Positions 52,775-62,625 are shown, counted from the stretch's first letter. The stretch is DNA of 64,000 nt from Stenotrophomonas sp. ATCM1_4 (GCF_004348115.1 NZ_QPFB01000001.1:2744028-2808027), one strand, 5' to 3'. Notes: generated by a model not told the origin, from the sequence alone. A program made the numbers and translations.

Positions 52775-52804
52775 GAAACAGAACGGGCGGCCTGCGCCGC
52801 CCGT
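52775..52804 (-). terminator. Terminator of the proline iminopeptidase gene
   Basis: A perfect 9-bp hairpin, ACGGGCGGC/GCCGCCCGT with a CTGC loop, is followed on the minus strand by TTCTGTTT. It lies between the convergent lysR and iminopeptidase genes. Confidence 0.65.
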
Positions 52805-52826
52805 CCCTGCAACCTGATTGCGGGAA

Positions 52827-53771
52827 TCAGCCGGCGAAGGCGTCGGTGGCACGCACCAGCGCATCCACGTTCTCGGCCTCGAACGCCGAGTGGCCCGAGG
52901 CCGGTGTGATCTGCAACTGCGCCTTCGGCCACACCTTGTGCAGGTCCCAGGCATTGGCCAGCGGGCACACCACGTCGTAGCGGCCGTGCACGATCACGCC
53001 CGGGATATGGGCCATCTTGTGCGCGTCGCGCAGCAGCTGGTCTTCCACCTCGAAGAAGCCGCCGTTGACGAAGTAGTGGTTCTCGATGCGCGCGAACGCC
53101 AGCGCGAACTGCGGGTCCTCGTGGCTGTTGATGAAGTCGTCATCCACATGCAGGAAGCTGGTGGCGCCTTCCCACACGCTCCACGCCCTGGCCGCGCCCA
53201 GACGGGTGGCCTCGTCATCGCTGGTCAGGCGGCGATGGAAGGCCGAGATCAGGTCGGCGCGTTCCACTTCCGGGATCGGCTTGAGGTAGTGCTCCCAGGC
53301 GTCCGGGAACAGGCGGTTGGCGCCTTCCTGGTAGAACCATTCCAGTTCCCAGCGGCGCAGCATGAAGATGCCGCGCAGCACCAGCTCGGTCACGCGCTGC
53401 GGATGGGTTTGCGCATAGGCCAGCGCCAGCGTCGAGCCCCAGCTGCCTCCGAACACCTGCCAGCGGTCGATGCCCAGCTGCGCGCGCAGCTTCTCGATGT
53501 CGGCCACCAGGTCCCAGGTGGTGTTGTCCACCAGGTCGGCATGCGGCGTGGAGCGGCCCGAACCGCGCTGGTCGAACAGGATGATCCGGTACTTGGACGG
53601 GTCGTGGAACTGGCGCATCTTCGGCGTGCAGCCGCCGCCGGGGCCACCGTGCAGCATCACCACCGGCTTGCCGTCCGGGTTGCCGCATTGTTCGAAGTAC
53701 AGGGTGTGGCGGTCATCGACCTTGAGCGTGCCGGTTTCGTACGGCTCGATGGCGGGGTAAAGCGTGCGCAT
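52827..53771 (-). CDS. pip: Proline iminopeptidase
   Basis: Alpha/beta hydrolase (S33, EC 3.4.11.5) of 314 aa that removes N-terminal proline from peptides. It shows MLHGGPGGGCTPKMRQFHDP, the DQRGSGRS motif, the nucleophile elbow GGSWGSTLAL, the Asp in GRYDVVCP and the His in ASGHSAFE, completing the triad. The start MRTLYPAIEPYETG is typical; a longer reading would add about 44 unsupported residues. No signal peptide, so cytoplasmic. The spacer to prmC is 147 bp. Confidence 0.95.
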   Translation of the reverse strand: MRTLYPAIEPYETGTLKVDDRHTLYFEQCGNPDGKPVVMLHGGPGGGCTPKMRQFHDPSKYRIILFDQRGSGRSTPHADLVDNTTWDLVADIEKLRAQLGIDRWQVFGGSWGSTLALAYAQTHPQRVTELVLRGIFMLRRWELEWFYQEGANRLFPDAWEHYLKPIPEVERADLISAFHRRLTSDDEATRLGAARAWSVWEGATSFLHVDDDFINSHEDPQFALAFARIENHYFVNGGFFEVEDQLLRDAHKMAHIPGVIVHGRYDVVCPLANAWDLHKVWPKAQLQITPASGHSAFEAENVDALVRATDAFAG

Positions 53772-53918
53772 GGCGACCTCACGGGAACAGAAGCGGCAGT
53801 TTAGCGCAGCGCTGTTTTGTTCTTGTCGGCGCACGCCGGTGGAGCGCAGCCCTGCCGCGCGGGGCGTTACCGGGAAAGTCGCTTGCCGAGCGTGGCTCGG
53901 CACTGCCGCTGCGGGGGC

Positions 53919-54761
53919 CTATGCGGGCAGGCGGCCCAGCGTTACCCGGTCGCGCTGTTCCAGGTCCTGCACGGTCTGCGCGTCGACGAAGCCGGCCTGC
54001 TCCAGCAGTGCGCGGATCGCTTCGCCCTGGTCCCAACCGTGTTCCAGCAGCAACCAGCCTCCGGGCACCAGGTGCTCGGGCGCGCCGGCCACGATCTCGC
54101 GGATCGCGTCCAGCCCGTCGGCACCGGATGCCAGGGCCGGTGGCGGCTCGAAGCGCAGGTCGCCCTGCGCCAGGTGCGGGTCACCGGCGGCGATGTACGG
54201 CGGGTTGCTGACGATCATGTCGAAACGGTCCGCCCCCAGCGCCACGAACCAATGCCCACGACGGAACCAGACGTTCTCCAGGCCATGTGCCTGCGCGTTC
54301 TTCACTGCCACCGCCAAAGCCGGGCCAAGCACGTCGGTGGCCATCACCGTGGCCAACGGCCGCTCGCTGGCGATGGACAGAGCCACCGCACCGCTGCCGG
54401 TGCCCATGTCGGCCACCCGCACCATGTCGTCGTCGGGCAACCGGGCCAGCGCCTGCTCGACCAGCAGCTCGGTTTCCGGGCGCGGGATCAGGGTGGCGGT
54501 GTTGACCTGCAGGTCCAGCGTCCAGAACCCGCGCCGGCCGACCAGGTAGGCCAGCGGGTGGCCTTCGGCCCGGCGTGTGACCAGCAGCTCGAAGCGCTGC
54601 CGCGCGTCCTGGTCCACCGCGTCGGTGGCATGGGCGAACAGCCAGGCACGTTCCACGCCCAGCACGTGCAGCAGCAACTGCTCGGCCTCGTGGCGGGCAT
54701 CGGCACCGGACAGGCGCCCGGCAGCTTCCCGCAACAGCTCGGCAACGTTCACCGTGGACAC
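53919..54761 (-). CDS. prmC: Peptide chain release factor N5-glutamine methyltransferase
   Basis: SAM-dependent enzyme (280 aa) that methylates the Gln of the GGQ motif in release factors 1 and 2. It has the helical N-terminal domain ([13 protein letters not shown]), [12 protein letters not shown], the SAM site [16 protein letters not shown], and the catalytic NPPY in [14 protein letters not shown] start is used, since the upstream extension lacks homology to the family pattern; a second GTG three codons on is possible. Usually next to prfA; here it is 34 kb away and divergent from ahpC. Confidence 0.93.
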   Translation of the reverse strand: MSTVNVAELLREAAGRLSGADARHEAEQLLLHVLGVERAWLFAHATDAVDQDARQRFELLVTRRAEGHPLAYLVGRRGFWTLDLQVNTATLIPRPETELLVEQALARLPDDDMVRVADMGTGSGAVALSIASERPLATVMATDVLGPALAVAVKNAQAHGLENVWFRRGHWFVALGADRFDMIVSNPPYIAAGDPHLAQGDLRFEPPPALASGADGLDAIREIVAGAPEHLVPGGWLLLEHGWDQGEAIRALLEQAGFVDAQTVQDLEQRDRVTLGRLPA

Positions 54762-54942
54762 TTCACTACCTCTTCGCGGGATGTTTTCAGGACGGCGAGG
54801 ATAGTCACCGCGCTCCGGCCTGCCTACCTCGGTCGGCATAACCGTTGCCTATGTGAACCGATTCATGTTCGTCCGGCCCCGGCTTGCGAACCGGGCAAAA
54901 GCCCCGATATCCGGAAGTATCGGCATTTCACGCCGTTGAACG

Positions 54943-54979
54943 ATAGTCAAAACCTATTGATGCGATGCATCCAATTCAT
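54943..54979 (+). promoter_or_regulatory. OxyR-binding site upstream of ahpC
   Basis: ATAGTCAAAACCTAT (54943-54957) is an exact ATAG-N7-CTAT OxyR half-operator. After a 7-bp spacer, a degenerate second unit, ATGC-N7-TCAT (54965-54979), gives the two-unit spacing expected for tetrameric OxyR. It is about 76 bp upstream of the ahpC start, in an unusually AT-rich stretch, with TATTAG (55000-55005) as a possible -10. oxyR itself is encoded 2.5 kb downstream. Confidence 0.75.
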
Positions 54980-55054
54980 TTGTTTTATTAGTTTTTGCCT
55001 ATTAGTCTTCTTTCCAACGCTTCACCCCCGCCCCTTCAACCAAGAGGAAGTTCC

Positions 55055-55618
55055 ATGTCCCTGATCAACACCCAGGTCCAGCCGTTCAAGGCCAACGCTT
55101 ACCACAACGGCAAGTTCATCGAAGTCACCGAGGCCTCGCTGAAGGGCAAGTGGTCCGTCCTGATCTTCATGCCGGCAGCGTTCACCTTCAACTGCCCGAC
55201 CGAGATCGAAGACGCCGCCGAGCACTACGCCGAGTTCCAGAAGGCCGGCGCCGAGGTCTACATCGTCACCACCGACACCCACTTCTCGCACAAGGTGTGG
55301 CACGAAACCTCGCCGGCCGTCGGCAAGGCCCAGTTCCCGCTGGTCGGCGACCCGACCCACCAGCTGACCAACGCCTTCGGCGTACACATTCCGGAAGAAG
55401 GCCTGGCCCTGCGTGGCACCTTCGTGATCAACCCGGAAGGCGTGATCAAGACCCTGGAGATCCACTCCAACGAGATCGCCCGTGACGTGTCCGAGACCCT
55501 GCGCAAGCTGAAGGCCGCCCAGTTCACCGCCGCCAACCCGAACCAGGTCTGCCCGGCCAAGTGGAAGGAAGGCGAGAAGACCCTGACCCCGTCGCTGGAC
55601 CTGGTCGGCAAGATCTAA
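55055..55618 (+). CDS. ahpC: Alkyl hydroperoxide reductase subunit C (peroxiredoxin)
   Basis: Typical 2-Cys peroxiredoxin of 187 aa that reduces H2O2 and organic peroxides, recharged by AhpF. Peroxidatic Cys47 is in FTFNCPTE and resolving Cys166 in QVCPAKW; the C-terminal YF-like region is replaced by a DLVGKI end as in AhpC of the E. coli class. The ATG follows a strong AGAGGAAG ribosome site. An OxyR site lies upstream and hairpins separate it from ahpF. Expected to be a peroxide-induced and very abundant protein. Confidence 0.97.
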   Translation: MSLINTQVQPFKANAYHNGKFIEVTEASLKGKWSVLIFMPAAFTFNCPTEIEDAAEHYAEFQKAGAEVYIVTTDTHFSHKVWHETSPAVGKAQFPLVGDPTHQLTNAFGVHIPEEGLALRGTFVINPEGVIKTLEIHSNEIARDVSETLRKLKAAQFTAANPNQVCPAKWKEGEKTLTPSLDLVGKI

Positions 55619-55671
55619 GCCGCAACACGCCGGCGGGGATGCGCCAGGCCTCTGGCCCATTCCCCCGGCAC

Positions 55672-55771
55672 TCCCACCCCGCCTTCGCGGCGGGCGTGGG
55701 GGTGAACCGCAGCGTGTTGATGCCAGCCAGCATCACGCAAGCAAGCCCGACAGCCCGCTGCGGTTCACCCC
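55672..55771. promoter_or_regulatory. Hairpin cluster in the ahpC-ahpF spacer
   Basis: The 222-bp spacer has two strong structures: a stem with a TTCG-containing loop, CCCGCC/GGCGGG flanked by CCCAC/GTGGG (about 55672-55701), and a perfect 16-bp inverted repeat GGGGTGAACCGCAGCG at 55699-55714 and 55756-55771 with a small GATGC/GCATC hairpin in its loop. Neither has a T-tract. They may stabilise the ahpC mRNA end or reduce read-through to ahpF. Confidence 0.6.
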
Positions 55772-55840
55772 TACTTTTCCGGCGCGTTGCCCAGGCAACC
55801 GCGTCCATCCCCCGTTTTGCCTCGTCCAAGGAGTTGCGCC

Positions 55841-57436
55841 GTGCTTGACGACACCCTCAAGACCCAGTTGCAGCAGTACATGGGCCTGCTGCGCCAACCG
55901 TTGCGCCTGATCGCCTCGCTCGATGACAGCGCCGCCGCCCAGGAAATGCGTGGCCTGCTGGACGACATCGTCGCCGCCGGCAACGGCAAGATCACCCTGG
56001 ACGCCTCCGGCACCGACGCCCGTCGCCCCTCGTTCGTGGTTGCCCGCGAAGGCCAGGACCATGGCGTGCGTTTCGCCGGCCTGCCGCTGGGCCACGAATT
56101 CGAATCGCTGGTGCTGACCCTGCTGTGGACCGGTGGCCATCCGCCCAAGGTTGCCGACGAGGTCCTGGACAGCATCAAGGCGATCCATGGCACGTTCGAC
56201 TTCGACGTCTACATGTCGCTGACCTGCCACAACTGCCCGGACGTGGTGCAGGCGCTGGCGCTGATGGCCATCGTCAACCCGAACATCCGCACCACCGTGA
56301 TCGAAGGCGGCGCCTTCCAGCAGGAAGTGGAGCAGCGCCAGGTGATGGCCGTGCCGATGGTGTTCCAGGGTGGCCAGATGTTCGACTCCGGGCGCATGAG
56401 CCTGGAGCAGATCATCGCCAAGCTCGACACCGGCGCCGCCGCCCGCGATGCCGAGAAGATCAACGCCAAGGACGCGTTCGACGTACTGGTGGTCGGCGGT
56501 GGCCCGGCCGGTTCGGCCGCGGCGATCTATGCCGCCCGCAAGGGCATCCGCACCGGCGTGGCCGCCGAGCGTTTCGGTGGCCAGGTGCTGGACACCATGG
56601 CCATCGAGAACTTCATCTCGGTGCAGCACACCGAGGGCCCGAAGCTGGCCAGCGCGCTGGAAGCCCACGTGCGTGAGTACGAGGTGGACATCATGAACCT
56701 GCAGCGCGCCACTGAACTGGTGCCGGCCGGTGCCGATGGCCTGGTCGAAGTGAAGCTGGAGAACGGTGCCTCGCTGAAGTCCAGGACGGTGATCCTGTCC
56801 ACCGGCGCACGCTGGCGGCAGATGAACGTCCCGGGCGAGGACGAATACCGCAACAAGGGCGTGGCCTACTGCCCGCACTGCGACGGCCCGCTGTTCAAGG
56901 GCAAGCGCGTGGCGGTGATCGGCGGCGGCAACTCCGGCGTCGAGGCGGCCATCGACCTGGCCGGCATCGTCAGCCACGTCACCGTGTTCGAGTTCGACAG
57001 CAAGCTGCGCGCCGACCAGGTGCTGCAGGCCAAGCTCAACAGCCTGCCCAACGTGAAGGTGGTGCTCAACGCACAGACCACCGAGGTGCTGGGCGACGGC
57101 CAGAAGGTCAACGGGCTGGTCTACACCGACCGCGTCGGTGGCGATTCGCACCGCGTCGAGCTGGAAGGCATCTTCGTGCAGATCGGCCTGCTGCCGAACA
57201 CCGAGTGGCTGCGTGGCACGGTGGAACTGAGCAACCGCGGCGAGATCGTCATCGACGACCGCGGCCAGACCAATGTGCCGGGCGTGTTCGCTGCCGGTGA
57301 CTGCACCACGGTGCCGTACAAGCAGATCATCATCGCCATGGGCGCCGGCTCGACCGCCGCGCTGAGCGCGTTCGACCACCTGATCCGTACCCCGGCCCCG
57401 GCGGTTGCCAAGGCCGAAGTGGCTGAAACCGCCTGA
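55841..57436 (+). CDS. ahpF: Alkyl hydroperoxide reductase subunit F
   Basis: FAD and NADH-dependent disulfide reductase (531 aa) that recycles AhpC. The N-terminal double-thioredoxin domain has the redox centre CHNCPD (about residue 129). The thioredoxin-reductase-like part has [21 protein letters not shown] (FAD), the active disulfide CPHCDGP, and [15 protein letters not shown] (NADH). A GTG start at 55841 fits the family N-terminus ([17 protein letters not shown]) with AAGGA upstream. Downstream oxyR follows after 81 nt. Confidence 0.96.
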   Translation: MLDDTLKTQLQQYMGLLRQPLRLIASLDDSAAAQEMRGLLDDIVAAGNGKITLDASGTDARRPSFVVAREGQDHGVRFAGLPLGHEFESLVLTLLWTGGHPPKVADEVLDSIKAIHGTFDFDVYMSLTCHNCPDVVQALALMAIVNPNIRTTVIEGGAFQQEVEQRQVMAVPMVFQGGQMFDSGRMSLEQIIAKLDTGAAARDAEKINAKDAFDVLVVGGGPAGSAAAIYAARKGIRTGVAAERFGGQVLDTMAIENFISVQHTEGPKLASALEAHVREYEVDIMNLQRATELVPAGADGLVEVKLENGASLKSRTVILSTGARWRQMNVPGEDEYRNKGVAYCPHCDGPLFKGKRVAVIGGGNSGVEAAIDLAGIVSHVTVFEFDSKLRADQVLQAKLNSLPNVKVVLNAQTTEVLGDGQKVNGLVYTDRVGGDSHRVELEGIFVQIGLLPNTEWLRGTVELSNRGEIVIDDRGQTNVPGVFAAGDCTTVPYKQIIIAMGAGSTAALSAFDHLIRTPAPAVAKAEVAETA

Positions 57437-57517
57437 CCTCAGGCGTCTGCCCGAACAGGAGCGAGGGGCACTGCCCTTCGCTCCTGTTGCCGTTGCGTCC
57501 ATTGACCGGAGTCCGCC

Positions 57518-58426
57518 ATGAACCTGCGTGACCTGAAGTACCTGGTGGCACTGGCCGAGCACAAGCACTTCGGCCGCGCGGCGGCGGCGTGTTTCGTCAG
57601 CCAGCCGACGCTGTCCACCCAGATCAAGAAGCTGGAAGAGGAGCTGGGCGTGCCGTTGGTCGAGCGTGCGCCGCGCAAGGTGATGCTGACCCCGGCCGGG
57701 CGCGAGGCCGCGATGCGCGCGCGCGGCATCGTCGCCGAGGTCGAGCAGATGAAGGAAGCCGCGCGTCGCAGCCGCGACCCGGAAGCCGGCACGGTGCGGC
57801 TGGGCATCTTCCCCACGCTCGGCCCCTACCTGCTGCCGCACGTGGTGCCGGCGATCCGCCAGCGTTTCCCGCAGCTGGAGATGCTGCTGGTCGAGGAAAA
57901 GAGCGACGTGCTGATGGCACAGCTGCGCAATGGCCAGCTCGACGCCGCGCTGCTGGCGTTGCCGGTCAACGATGAGCAGCTGCACACCGAGTTCCTGTTC
58001 GAGGAACCGTTCGTGCTGGCCGCGCCGGAAGGCCACCCGCTGGCCGCGCACGACACGCTGCGGCTGGACGACCTGTCCGACCAGCGCCTGCTGCTGCTGC
58101 AGGACGGCCATTGCCTGCGCGACCAGGCGCTGGATGTCTGCCACCTGGCCGGCGCGCTGGAGAAGTCCGAATTCCAGGCCACCAGCCTGGAAACCCTGCG
58201 GCAGATGGTGGCCGCCAACGTCGGCGTCACGCTGTTGCCGATGCTCGCGGTCAAGCCGCCGGTGGCGCGCTCGGAGAACATCCAGCTGGTGCCCTTCCAG
58301 GGCGACCCCCAGCCCAACCGGCGCATCGCCATGGTCTGGCGGCGCAGCTCGGCGATGGGCGCCTTCCTGGAGCAGTTCGCGCAGTTGTTCAAGCAGCTGC
58401 CGGCGGGGTTGTTGCGGTTGCACTGA
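57518..58426 (+). CDS. oxyR: Hydrogen peroxide-inducible regulator OxyR
   Basis: LysR-type peroxide sensor (302 aa). The winged HTH is residues 1-60 (MNLRDLKYLVALAEHKHFGRAAA). The redox pair Cys199 and Cys208 sits in GHCLRDQALDVC, at the same positions as in E. coli OxyR, so disulfide activation should be intact. It follows ahpF, as in Xanthomonas, and an OxyR half-operator lies before ahpC. A terminator-like hairpin follows. Confidence 0.97.
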   Translation: MNLRDLKYLVALAEHKHFGRAAAACFVSQPTLSTQIKKLEEELGVPLVERAPRKVMLTPAGREAAMRARGIVAEVEQMKEAARRSRDPEAGTVRLGIFPTLGPYLLPHVVPAIRQRFPQLEMLLVEEKSDVLMAQLRNGQLDAALLALPVNDEQLHTEFLFEEPFVLAAPEGHPLAAHDTLRLDDLSDQRLLLLQDGHCLRDQALDVCHLAGALEKSEFQATSLETLRQMVAANVGVTLLPMLAVKPPVARSENIQLVPFQGDPQPNRRIAMVWRRSSAMGAFLEQFAQLFKQLPAGLLRLH

Positions 58427-58557
58427 GGGCTGGGGCTGTACCCCTCCCCAACCCGCAATCTGAACACTCCCCCGGCCCACATTGCATCCCGGCCGTGGCG
58501 GCCCCATCATCCTGAAAGGGTCGCAAGCGACCCCTGACATCTGCACAATAGTGCCCG

Positions 58558-58584
58558 GGCGGCGCCGGCAAGGCGTCGCCTTTT
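58558..58584 (+). terminator. Terminator after oxyR
   Basis: A 9-bp hairpin GGCGGCGCC/GGCGTCGCC (one G-T wobble, 5-nt loop) followed by TTTTGC and, slightly later, ATTTTTTC. It separates oxyR from the Rnk-like gene. A second T-less hairpin, GGGTCGC/GCGACCC, lies at about 58518-58533. Confidence 0.7.
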
Positions 58585-58620
58585 GCTTGCATTTTTTCTT
58601 CAACTGATAAGGAACATCCC

Positions 58621-59046
58621 ATGACCAGCCACAGCGGTCTCCCGCCATCGATCATCGTTTCCACCCGCGACATGGCCCGCCTCGAGGCCCTGCTCGACTC
58701 CCCGGCCCTGAGCCGGCACCCGGCCGCCGTCGCCCTCTCGCAGGAGCTTGAACGCGCCCAGGTGTTGCCGCCGGAGGAAATCCCGGCCGGTATCGTCACC
58801 ATGCACTCCCGCGTGGACTGCGAAGACGAACTGCACGATGAAAAGCATTCCCTGACCCTGGTCTATCCGCACGAGGCGGATTTCGACAAGGGCCGCGTGT
58901 CCGTGCTGGCACCGGTTGGCAGCGCCCTGCTGGGCCTGTCGGTCGGCCAGACCATCGACTGGACCGCGCCCGGTGGCCGCCAGCTGCGCCTGCGCGTGAT
59001 CGCCGTCCACTACCAGCCCGAAGCTGCGGGCGATTTCCACCGCTGA
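58621..59046 (+). CDS. rnk: Rnk/GreA-GreB family transcription factor
   Basis: Protein of 141 aa resembling Rnk, the nucleoside diphosphate kinase regulator. It has a short helical N-terminus (SIIVSTRDMARLEALLDS) in place of the GreA coiled coil. The C-terminal GreA/GreB FKBP-like domain is residues 50-130 (IVTMHSRVDCEDELHDEKHSLTLVYPHEADFDKGRVSVLAPVGSALLGLSVG). It probably binds RNA polymerase without transcript-cleavage activity. AAGGAA precedes the ATG. Separated from oxyR by a terminator and 33 nt before tal. Confidence 0.88.
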   Translation: MTSHSGLPPSIIVSTRDMARLEALLDSPALSRHPAAVALSQELERAQVLPPEEIPAGIVTMHSRVDCEDELHDEKHSLTLVYPHEADFDKGRVSVLAPVGSALLGLSVGQTIDWTAPGGRQLRLRVIAVHYQPEAAGDFHR

Positions 59047-59079
59047 GCGCCTCGCGCCGGCCTGTACCAGGAACCTGCA

Positions 59080-60045
59080 ATGACCCAGCCCCGCTCCAAG
59101 CTCGCCCAGCTGCGTGAACTGTCCGTCGTCGTCGCCGACACCGGTGACTACGAGGCCATCAAGCGCCTGCGTCCGGTGGACTGCACCACCAACCCGACCC
59201 TGGTGAAGAAAGCCCTCGACCTGCCGGTCTATGCCGCGTTGATCGAGCGCGAGCTGCAGTGGGGCCGCGGCCAGCCCGGCGACGTGCAGGACGTGGCCAA
59301 GGCCGTGGTCGACCGCCTGACCGTGGGTGTGGGCACGATGCTGGCCGAGCTGGTGCCCGGCCGCGTGTCCACCGAAGTGGACGCCGACCAGGCCCACGAC
59401 ACCGCTGCCACCATCGCCAAGGCGCGCGAATTCATCGCCATGTACGAAGCGGCCGGCGTGCCGCGTAGCAAGGTGTTGATCAAGATCGCCGCCACCTGGG
59501 CCGGCGTGGAAGCGGCGCGCGTACTGCAGGCCGAAGGCATCGACTGCAACCTGACCCTGATCTTCAACCCGACCCAGGCGCTGGCCTGCTCGGAAGCCGG
59601 TGCGTTCCTGATCTCGCCGTTCGTCGGCCGCATCCTGGACTGGTACGTGGCCAACGGCCAGGCGCCGGCCAGCATCGACGAAGACCCGGGCGTGCAGTTC
59701 GTGCGCGGCGTGTACGCCGAGTTCAAGCGCCGTGGCTCGCCGACCGTGGTGATGGGCGCCTCGTTCCGCTCGACCGCGCAGATCGAAGCGCTGGCCGGCT
59801 GCGACCGCCTGACCATCTCGCCGGACCTGCTGGAGAAGCTCGACGCCGACTTCGGCGAGCTGCCGCGCAAGCTGGTGGCCGGTACGGCCGAAGCCGTCAA
59901 CGTGGCCGCCATCGATGAAGCCAAGTTCGACGCCGACCTGGCCGCCGACCCGATGGCCACCGAGAAGCTGGCCACCGGCATCGACGCGTTCGCCAAGGAC
60001 CTGCAGACGCTGCGCCAGCGCATTGCCGACGAACTGGCGAAGTAA
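59080..60045 (+). CDS. tal: Transaldolase
   Basis: Pentose-phosphate enzyme (EC 2.2.1.2), 321 aa, moving a dihydroxyacetone unit between sugars by a Schiff base. It shows the first signature [14 protein letters not shown], the catalytic Lys in [18 protein letters not shown], and [29 protein letters not shown]. Length fits the TalB class. It supports NADPH supply via the pentose phosphate route, consistent with its stress neighbours. Followed by a tandem repeat. Confidence 0.97.
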   Translation: MTQPRSKLAQLRELSVVVADTGDYEAIKRLRPVDCTTNPTLVKKALDLPVYAALIERELQWGRGQPGDVQDVAKAVVDRLTVGVGTMLAELVPGRVSTEVDADQAHDTAATIAKAREFIAMYEAAGVPRSKVLIKIAATWAGVEAARVLQAEGIDCNLTLIFNPTQALACSEAGAFLISPFVGRILDWYVANGQAPASIDEDPGVQFVRGVYAEFKRRGSPTVVMGASFRSTAQIEALAGCDRLTISPDLLEKLDADFGELPRKLVAGTAEAVNVAAIDEAKFDADLAADPMATEKLATGIDAFAKDLQTLRQRIADELAK

Positions 60046-60061
60046 GCAGACTCACACGTAG

Positions 60062-60390
60062 TGCCCGAGAATCTCCCTTCTCCCGCCTGCGGGAGAAGGG
60101 GCCCCGAAGGGGCGGATGAGGGCGTTTCTGCGTTGCCGTGGCGCTTGCGCGCTTTCAAGGCGCCCTCACCCCAACCCCTCTCCCGTACACGGGAGAGGGG
60201 CTTGAGCAGAAAGCCAGGGCACGCAATGCCCGAGAACCTCCCTTCTCCCGCCTGCGGGAGAAGGTGCCCCGAAGGGGCGGATGAGGGCGTTTTTGCCTTG
60301 CCGTAGCGTTTACGTGCTTTCAAGGCGCCCTCACCCCAACCCCTCTCCCGCTATGCGGGAGAGGGGCTTGAGCAGAAAACTAGAACACGC
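60062..60390. repeat. Tandem duplication of a ~165-bp palindromic repeat
   Basis: Two copies (60062-60224 and 60227-60390), each TGCCCGAGAA.. then the CTTCTCCCGC/GCGGGAGAAG hairpin, CCCCGAAGGGGCGGATGAGGG, a variable middle and CCTCACCCCAACCCCTCTCC with its own hairpin. They fill the spacer between convergent tal and flavodoxin and the second overlaps the last codons of the flavodoxin gene. Related to the element at 42.6-42.8 kb. Confidence 0.85.
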
Positions 60391-60889
60391 CCAGCTCCAG
60401 GCCCGCCGCCAGCAACGCACCGAGCTCGCGGCCACGCGCCAGCGCAGAGGCCGGCACCTGCTTGGCCGCCAGAATCGCCTCCGCCGTCTGTGCCTGCGTA
60501 CACACCAGCACCGGCTCGGCCACCTCCTTCAGGCGCAGGCCCAGGGCCACCCGCCGCAACTGTGCGATCGTCGGCTGCCCGTCCGAACCGGCACACACCA
60601 GCAGCGCATACGGCTTGCCTTCGCAGCGCCCCAGCAACGGGTAATAGCTGCGGTCGAAGAAGTCCTTCATCGCCCCGCTCATCGAGGCCAGCGTCTCGGG
60701 CGTGGCGAACACCACTGCATCGGCCGCCAGCACATCCGCCGCGCCGGCATCGGCCGCACGCAACGCACTCACGTCCACGGCATCATCCGTCGCCGCGCGT
60801 GCACCTTCCAGCAACGCACCGACCATGGCCTCGGTCGCACCGGTGAAGCTGTGCCACACCACCAGCAGACGCCGCGGCGTGGCCCCCAT
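60380..60889 (-). CDS. Flavodoxin/NADPH-dependent FMN reductase-like protein
   Basis: Protein of 169 aa with a flavodoxin fold: [23 protein letters not shown] (FMN phosphate loop), [27 protein letters not shown] and [12 protein letters not shown]. It could act as a small electron carrier or quinone reductase. Its last codons lie in a tandem repeat, so the C-terminus (LELGVF) may have been shaped by repeat insertion. Starts 3 nt after the msrA stop, so they are co-transcribed. Confidence 0.85.
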   Translation of the reverse strand: MGATPRRLLVVWHSFTGATEAMVGALLEGARAATDDAVDVSALRAADAGAADVLAADAVVFATPETLASMSGAMKDFFDRSYYPLLGRCEGKPYALLVCAGSDGQPTIAQLRRVALGLRLKEVAEPVLVCTQAQTAEAILAAKQVPASALARGRELGALLAAGLELGVF

Positions 60890-60892
60890 CGC

Positions 60893-61564
60893 TCAGACGT
60901 CCAGCCCGATCGGGCAGCTCACGCCGGTGCCACCGATGCCGCAATAGCCGTTCGGGTTCTTGGCCAGGTATTGCTGGTGGTAGTCCTCGGCGTAGAAGAA
61001 CGCCGGTGCCGGATGGGCGATCTCGGTGGTGATCGGCCCGTAGCCGGCCGCTTCCAGCTGCTGCTGGTAGGCCGCGCGGCTGGCGATGGCCGCGTTGTAC
61101 TGCGCCTGCGTATGGCAGTAGATCGCCGAGCGGTACTGGGTGCCGGTATCGTTGCCCTGGCGCATGCCCTGGGTAGGGTCGTGGTTCTCCCAGAACGTGC
61201 GCAGCACGGTCTCCAGGGGCACCTGTGCGGGGTCGAACACGACACGCACGACCTCGGTGTGGCCCGTGAGCCCGGAGCAGACCTCCTCGTAGGTCGGGTT
61301 GGGGGTGAGCCCGCCCTGGTAGCCCACCGCGGTGGTCACCACGCCCGGCAGCTGCCAGAACTTGCGCTCTGCACCCCAGAAGCAGCCCAGGCCCACGTCC
61401 AGTACCTGCAACCCGGCCAGATCGCCCTGCAACGGCTGGCCGTTGACGAAATGCACGTTGTGCAGCGGCAGCGGGGCCTCGCGCCCCGGCAATGCCTCTT
61501 CCGGGCGCGGCAGGCGCTGCTTGAACGCACCGATACCCAGCAAACCTTGGCCGATTCCCAACAT
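60893..61564 (-). CDS. msrA: Peptide-methionine (S)-S-oxide reductase
   Basis: Repairs oxidised methionine (EC 1.8.4.11). The 223-aa protein carries the catalytic Cys61 in [20 protein letters not shown], and C-terminal recycling Cys residues in [15 protein letters not shown]. It is of the longer MsrA type with an N-terminal extension of about 50 residues (E. coli-like). The ATG chosen gives [10 protein letters not shown]; 15 residues upstream are unsupported. Coupled to the flavodoxin gene downstream. Confidence 0.96.
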   Translation of the reverse strand: MLGIGQGLLGIGAFKQRLPRPEEALPGREAPLPLHNVHFVNGQPLQGDLAGLQVLDVGLGCFWGAERKFWQLPGVVTTAVGYQGGLTPNPTYEEVCSGLTGHTEVVRVVFDPAQVPLETVLRTFWENHDPTQGMRQGNDTGTQYRSAIYCHTQAQYNAAIASRAAYQQQLEAAGYGPITTEIAHPAPAFFYAEDYHQQYLAKNPNGYCGIGGTGVSCPIGLDV

Positions 61565-61574
61565 GGTCAGTTCC

Positions 61575-61841
61575 TCAGGCCGGGAGCAGTCCCGGCGACT
61601 CATCTGCATCGGAAATGGGGTCGCCCGGGCCCTCGTCCAAGGCCAGTGCGGCCACGATGTCCTCGGCCTGCGGCTGGGCCGAATCCGGCACGCAGACGCG
61701 CAGCAGGCCGAACAGCGGCAGTTCGCCGCCGGCGCCCAGCAGCGACTCGCCGAACACGAACGCCGGGATGCCGGCGTCCTCCAGCGCGTGCTTGACCAAA
61801 TGGGCGTCGAACAGGTTGTTGGTCTGGTAGATCTGCTGCAT
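61575..61841 (-). CDS. DUF2007 domain-containing small protein
   Basis: Soluble protein of 88 aa matching the DUF2007 (putative signal transducing) family: [20 protein letters not shown] starts the domain, then [31 protein letters not shown], with an acidic tail. Fold relates to the C-terminal PII-like domain of other proteins but no partner is known. It lies between the GST and msrA genes with 10-13 nt spacings, so belongs to one four-gene unit. Confidence 0.85.
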   Translation of the reverse strand: MQQIYQTNNLFDAHLVKHALEDAGIPAFVFGESLLGAGGELPLFGLLRVCVPDSAQPQAEDIVAALALDEGPGDPISDADESPGLLPA

Positions 61842-61854
61842 CAGTGTTCTCCCT

Positions 61855-62523
61855 TCACAGCGGCACGCGCAGTGCATCGGTGGCGGCCAGTCGCTCGGTT
61901 TCCGCCGCGCCGGCCTGGCGCCATTCGCGCAGCGCCGGCAAGGCCAGCAGCGCGCGATGGTACGGTTCCGCACCGTCATCCACGGGCACCCCGTAGCCAT
62001 CGAAACGTACCGCCACCGGTGCAAACATCGCATCAACGATGCCGAACTGCCCGAACAGGAAGTCACCGCCGGTACCGTAGGTCCCACGTAGTTCGGCCCA
62101 CAGCGCGCAGATCCGGCCGATGTCGGCCTGGGCCGCGGCATCCCAGCGGTAGCCGTCCGGCTGCCGCCGGCTGTTCATTGGCAACTGGGTGCGCAGGGCG
62201 GTGAAACCTGAATGCATCTCGGCCGCCGCCGCCCGCGCCACGGCCCGCTGGGCCCGGTCGGACGGCCAACCACGCCCGTCCAGCCAACGCTCGTTGGCGT
62301 ACTCGCAGATGGCCAGCGAGTCCCACACGTGCAGGCCGCCGTCACGCAGGGCCGGCACCTTGCCGGTCGGCGAGTGACGCAGGGCCTGGCGGGTGAAATC
62401 CGGGCTGTCCAGCGCCAGCCGCACCTCGTCGAAGGCCACGCCGAAATGGCGCAGCAGCAGCCACGGGCGCAGCGACCAGGACGAGTAGTTCTTGTTGCCT
62501 ATCACCAGAACGGGGCGGTCCAT
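61855..62523 (-). CDS. Glutathione S-transferase family protein
   Basis: Enzyme of 222 aa. The N-terminal thioredoxin-like GST domain has LVIGNKNYSSWSLRPWLLLRHFGV, with a Ser that can bind glutathione, and GKVPALRDGGLHVWDSLAICEY. The helical C-terminal domain follows from about residue 85. Sequence pattern suggests the group near maleylacetoacetate isomerase and YfcF-like GSTs; substrate not known. First gene of the GST-DUF2007-msrA-flavodoxin unit, an oxidant-repair grouping. Divergent from glnS (102 bp). Confidence 0.9.
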   Translation of the reverse strand: MDRPVLVIGNKNYSSWSLRPWLLLRHFGVAFDEVRLALDSPDFTRQALRHSPTGKVPALRDGGLHVWDSLAICEYANERWLDGRGWPSDRAQRAVARAAAAEMHSGFTALRTQLPMNSRRQPDGYRWDAAAQADIGRICALWAELRGTYGTGGDFLFGQFGIVDAMFAPVAVRFDGYGVPVDDGAEPYHRALLALPALREWRQAGAAETERLAATDALRVPL

Positions 62524-62625
62524 CGTTACGGTCCACGGGGCGGGAACCCCCAGCATAGCCCCGTCCCGGCAGCCGAGGCCGGGCTCGGCTAAACTTGCGG
62601 CTTATTTCAATACGTTGCGTCCCCC

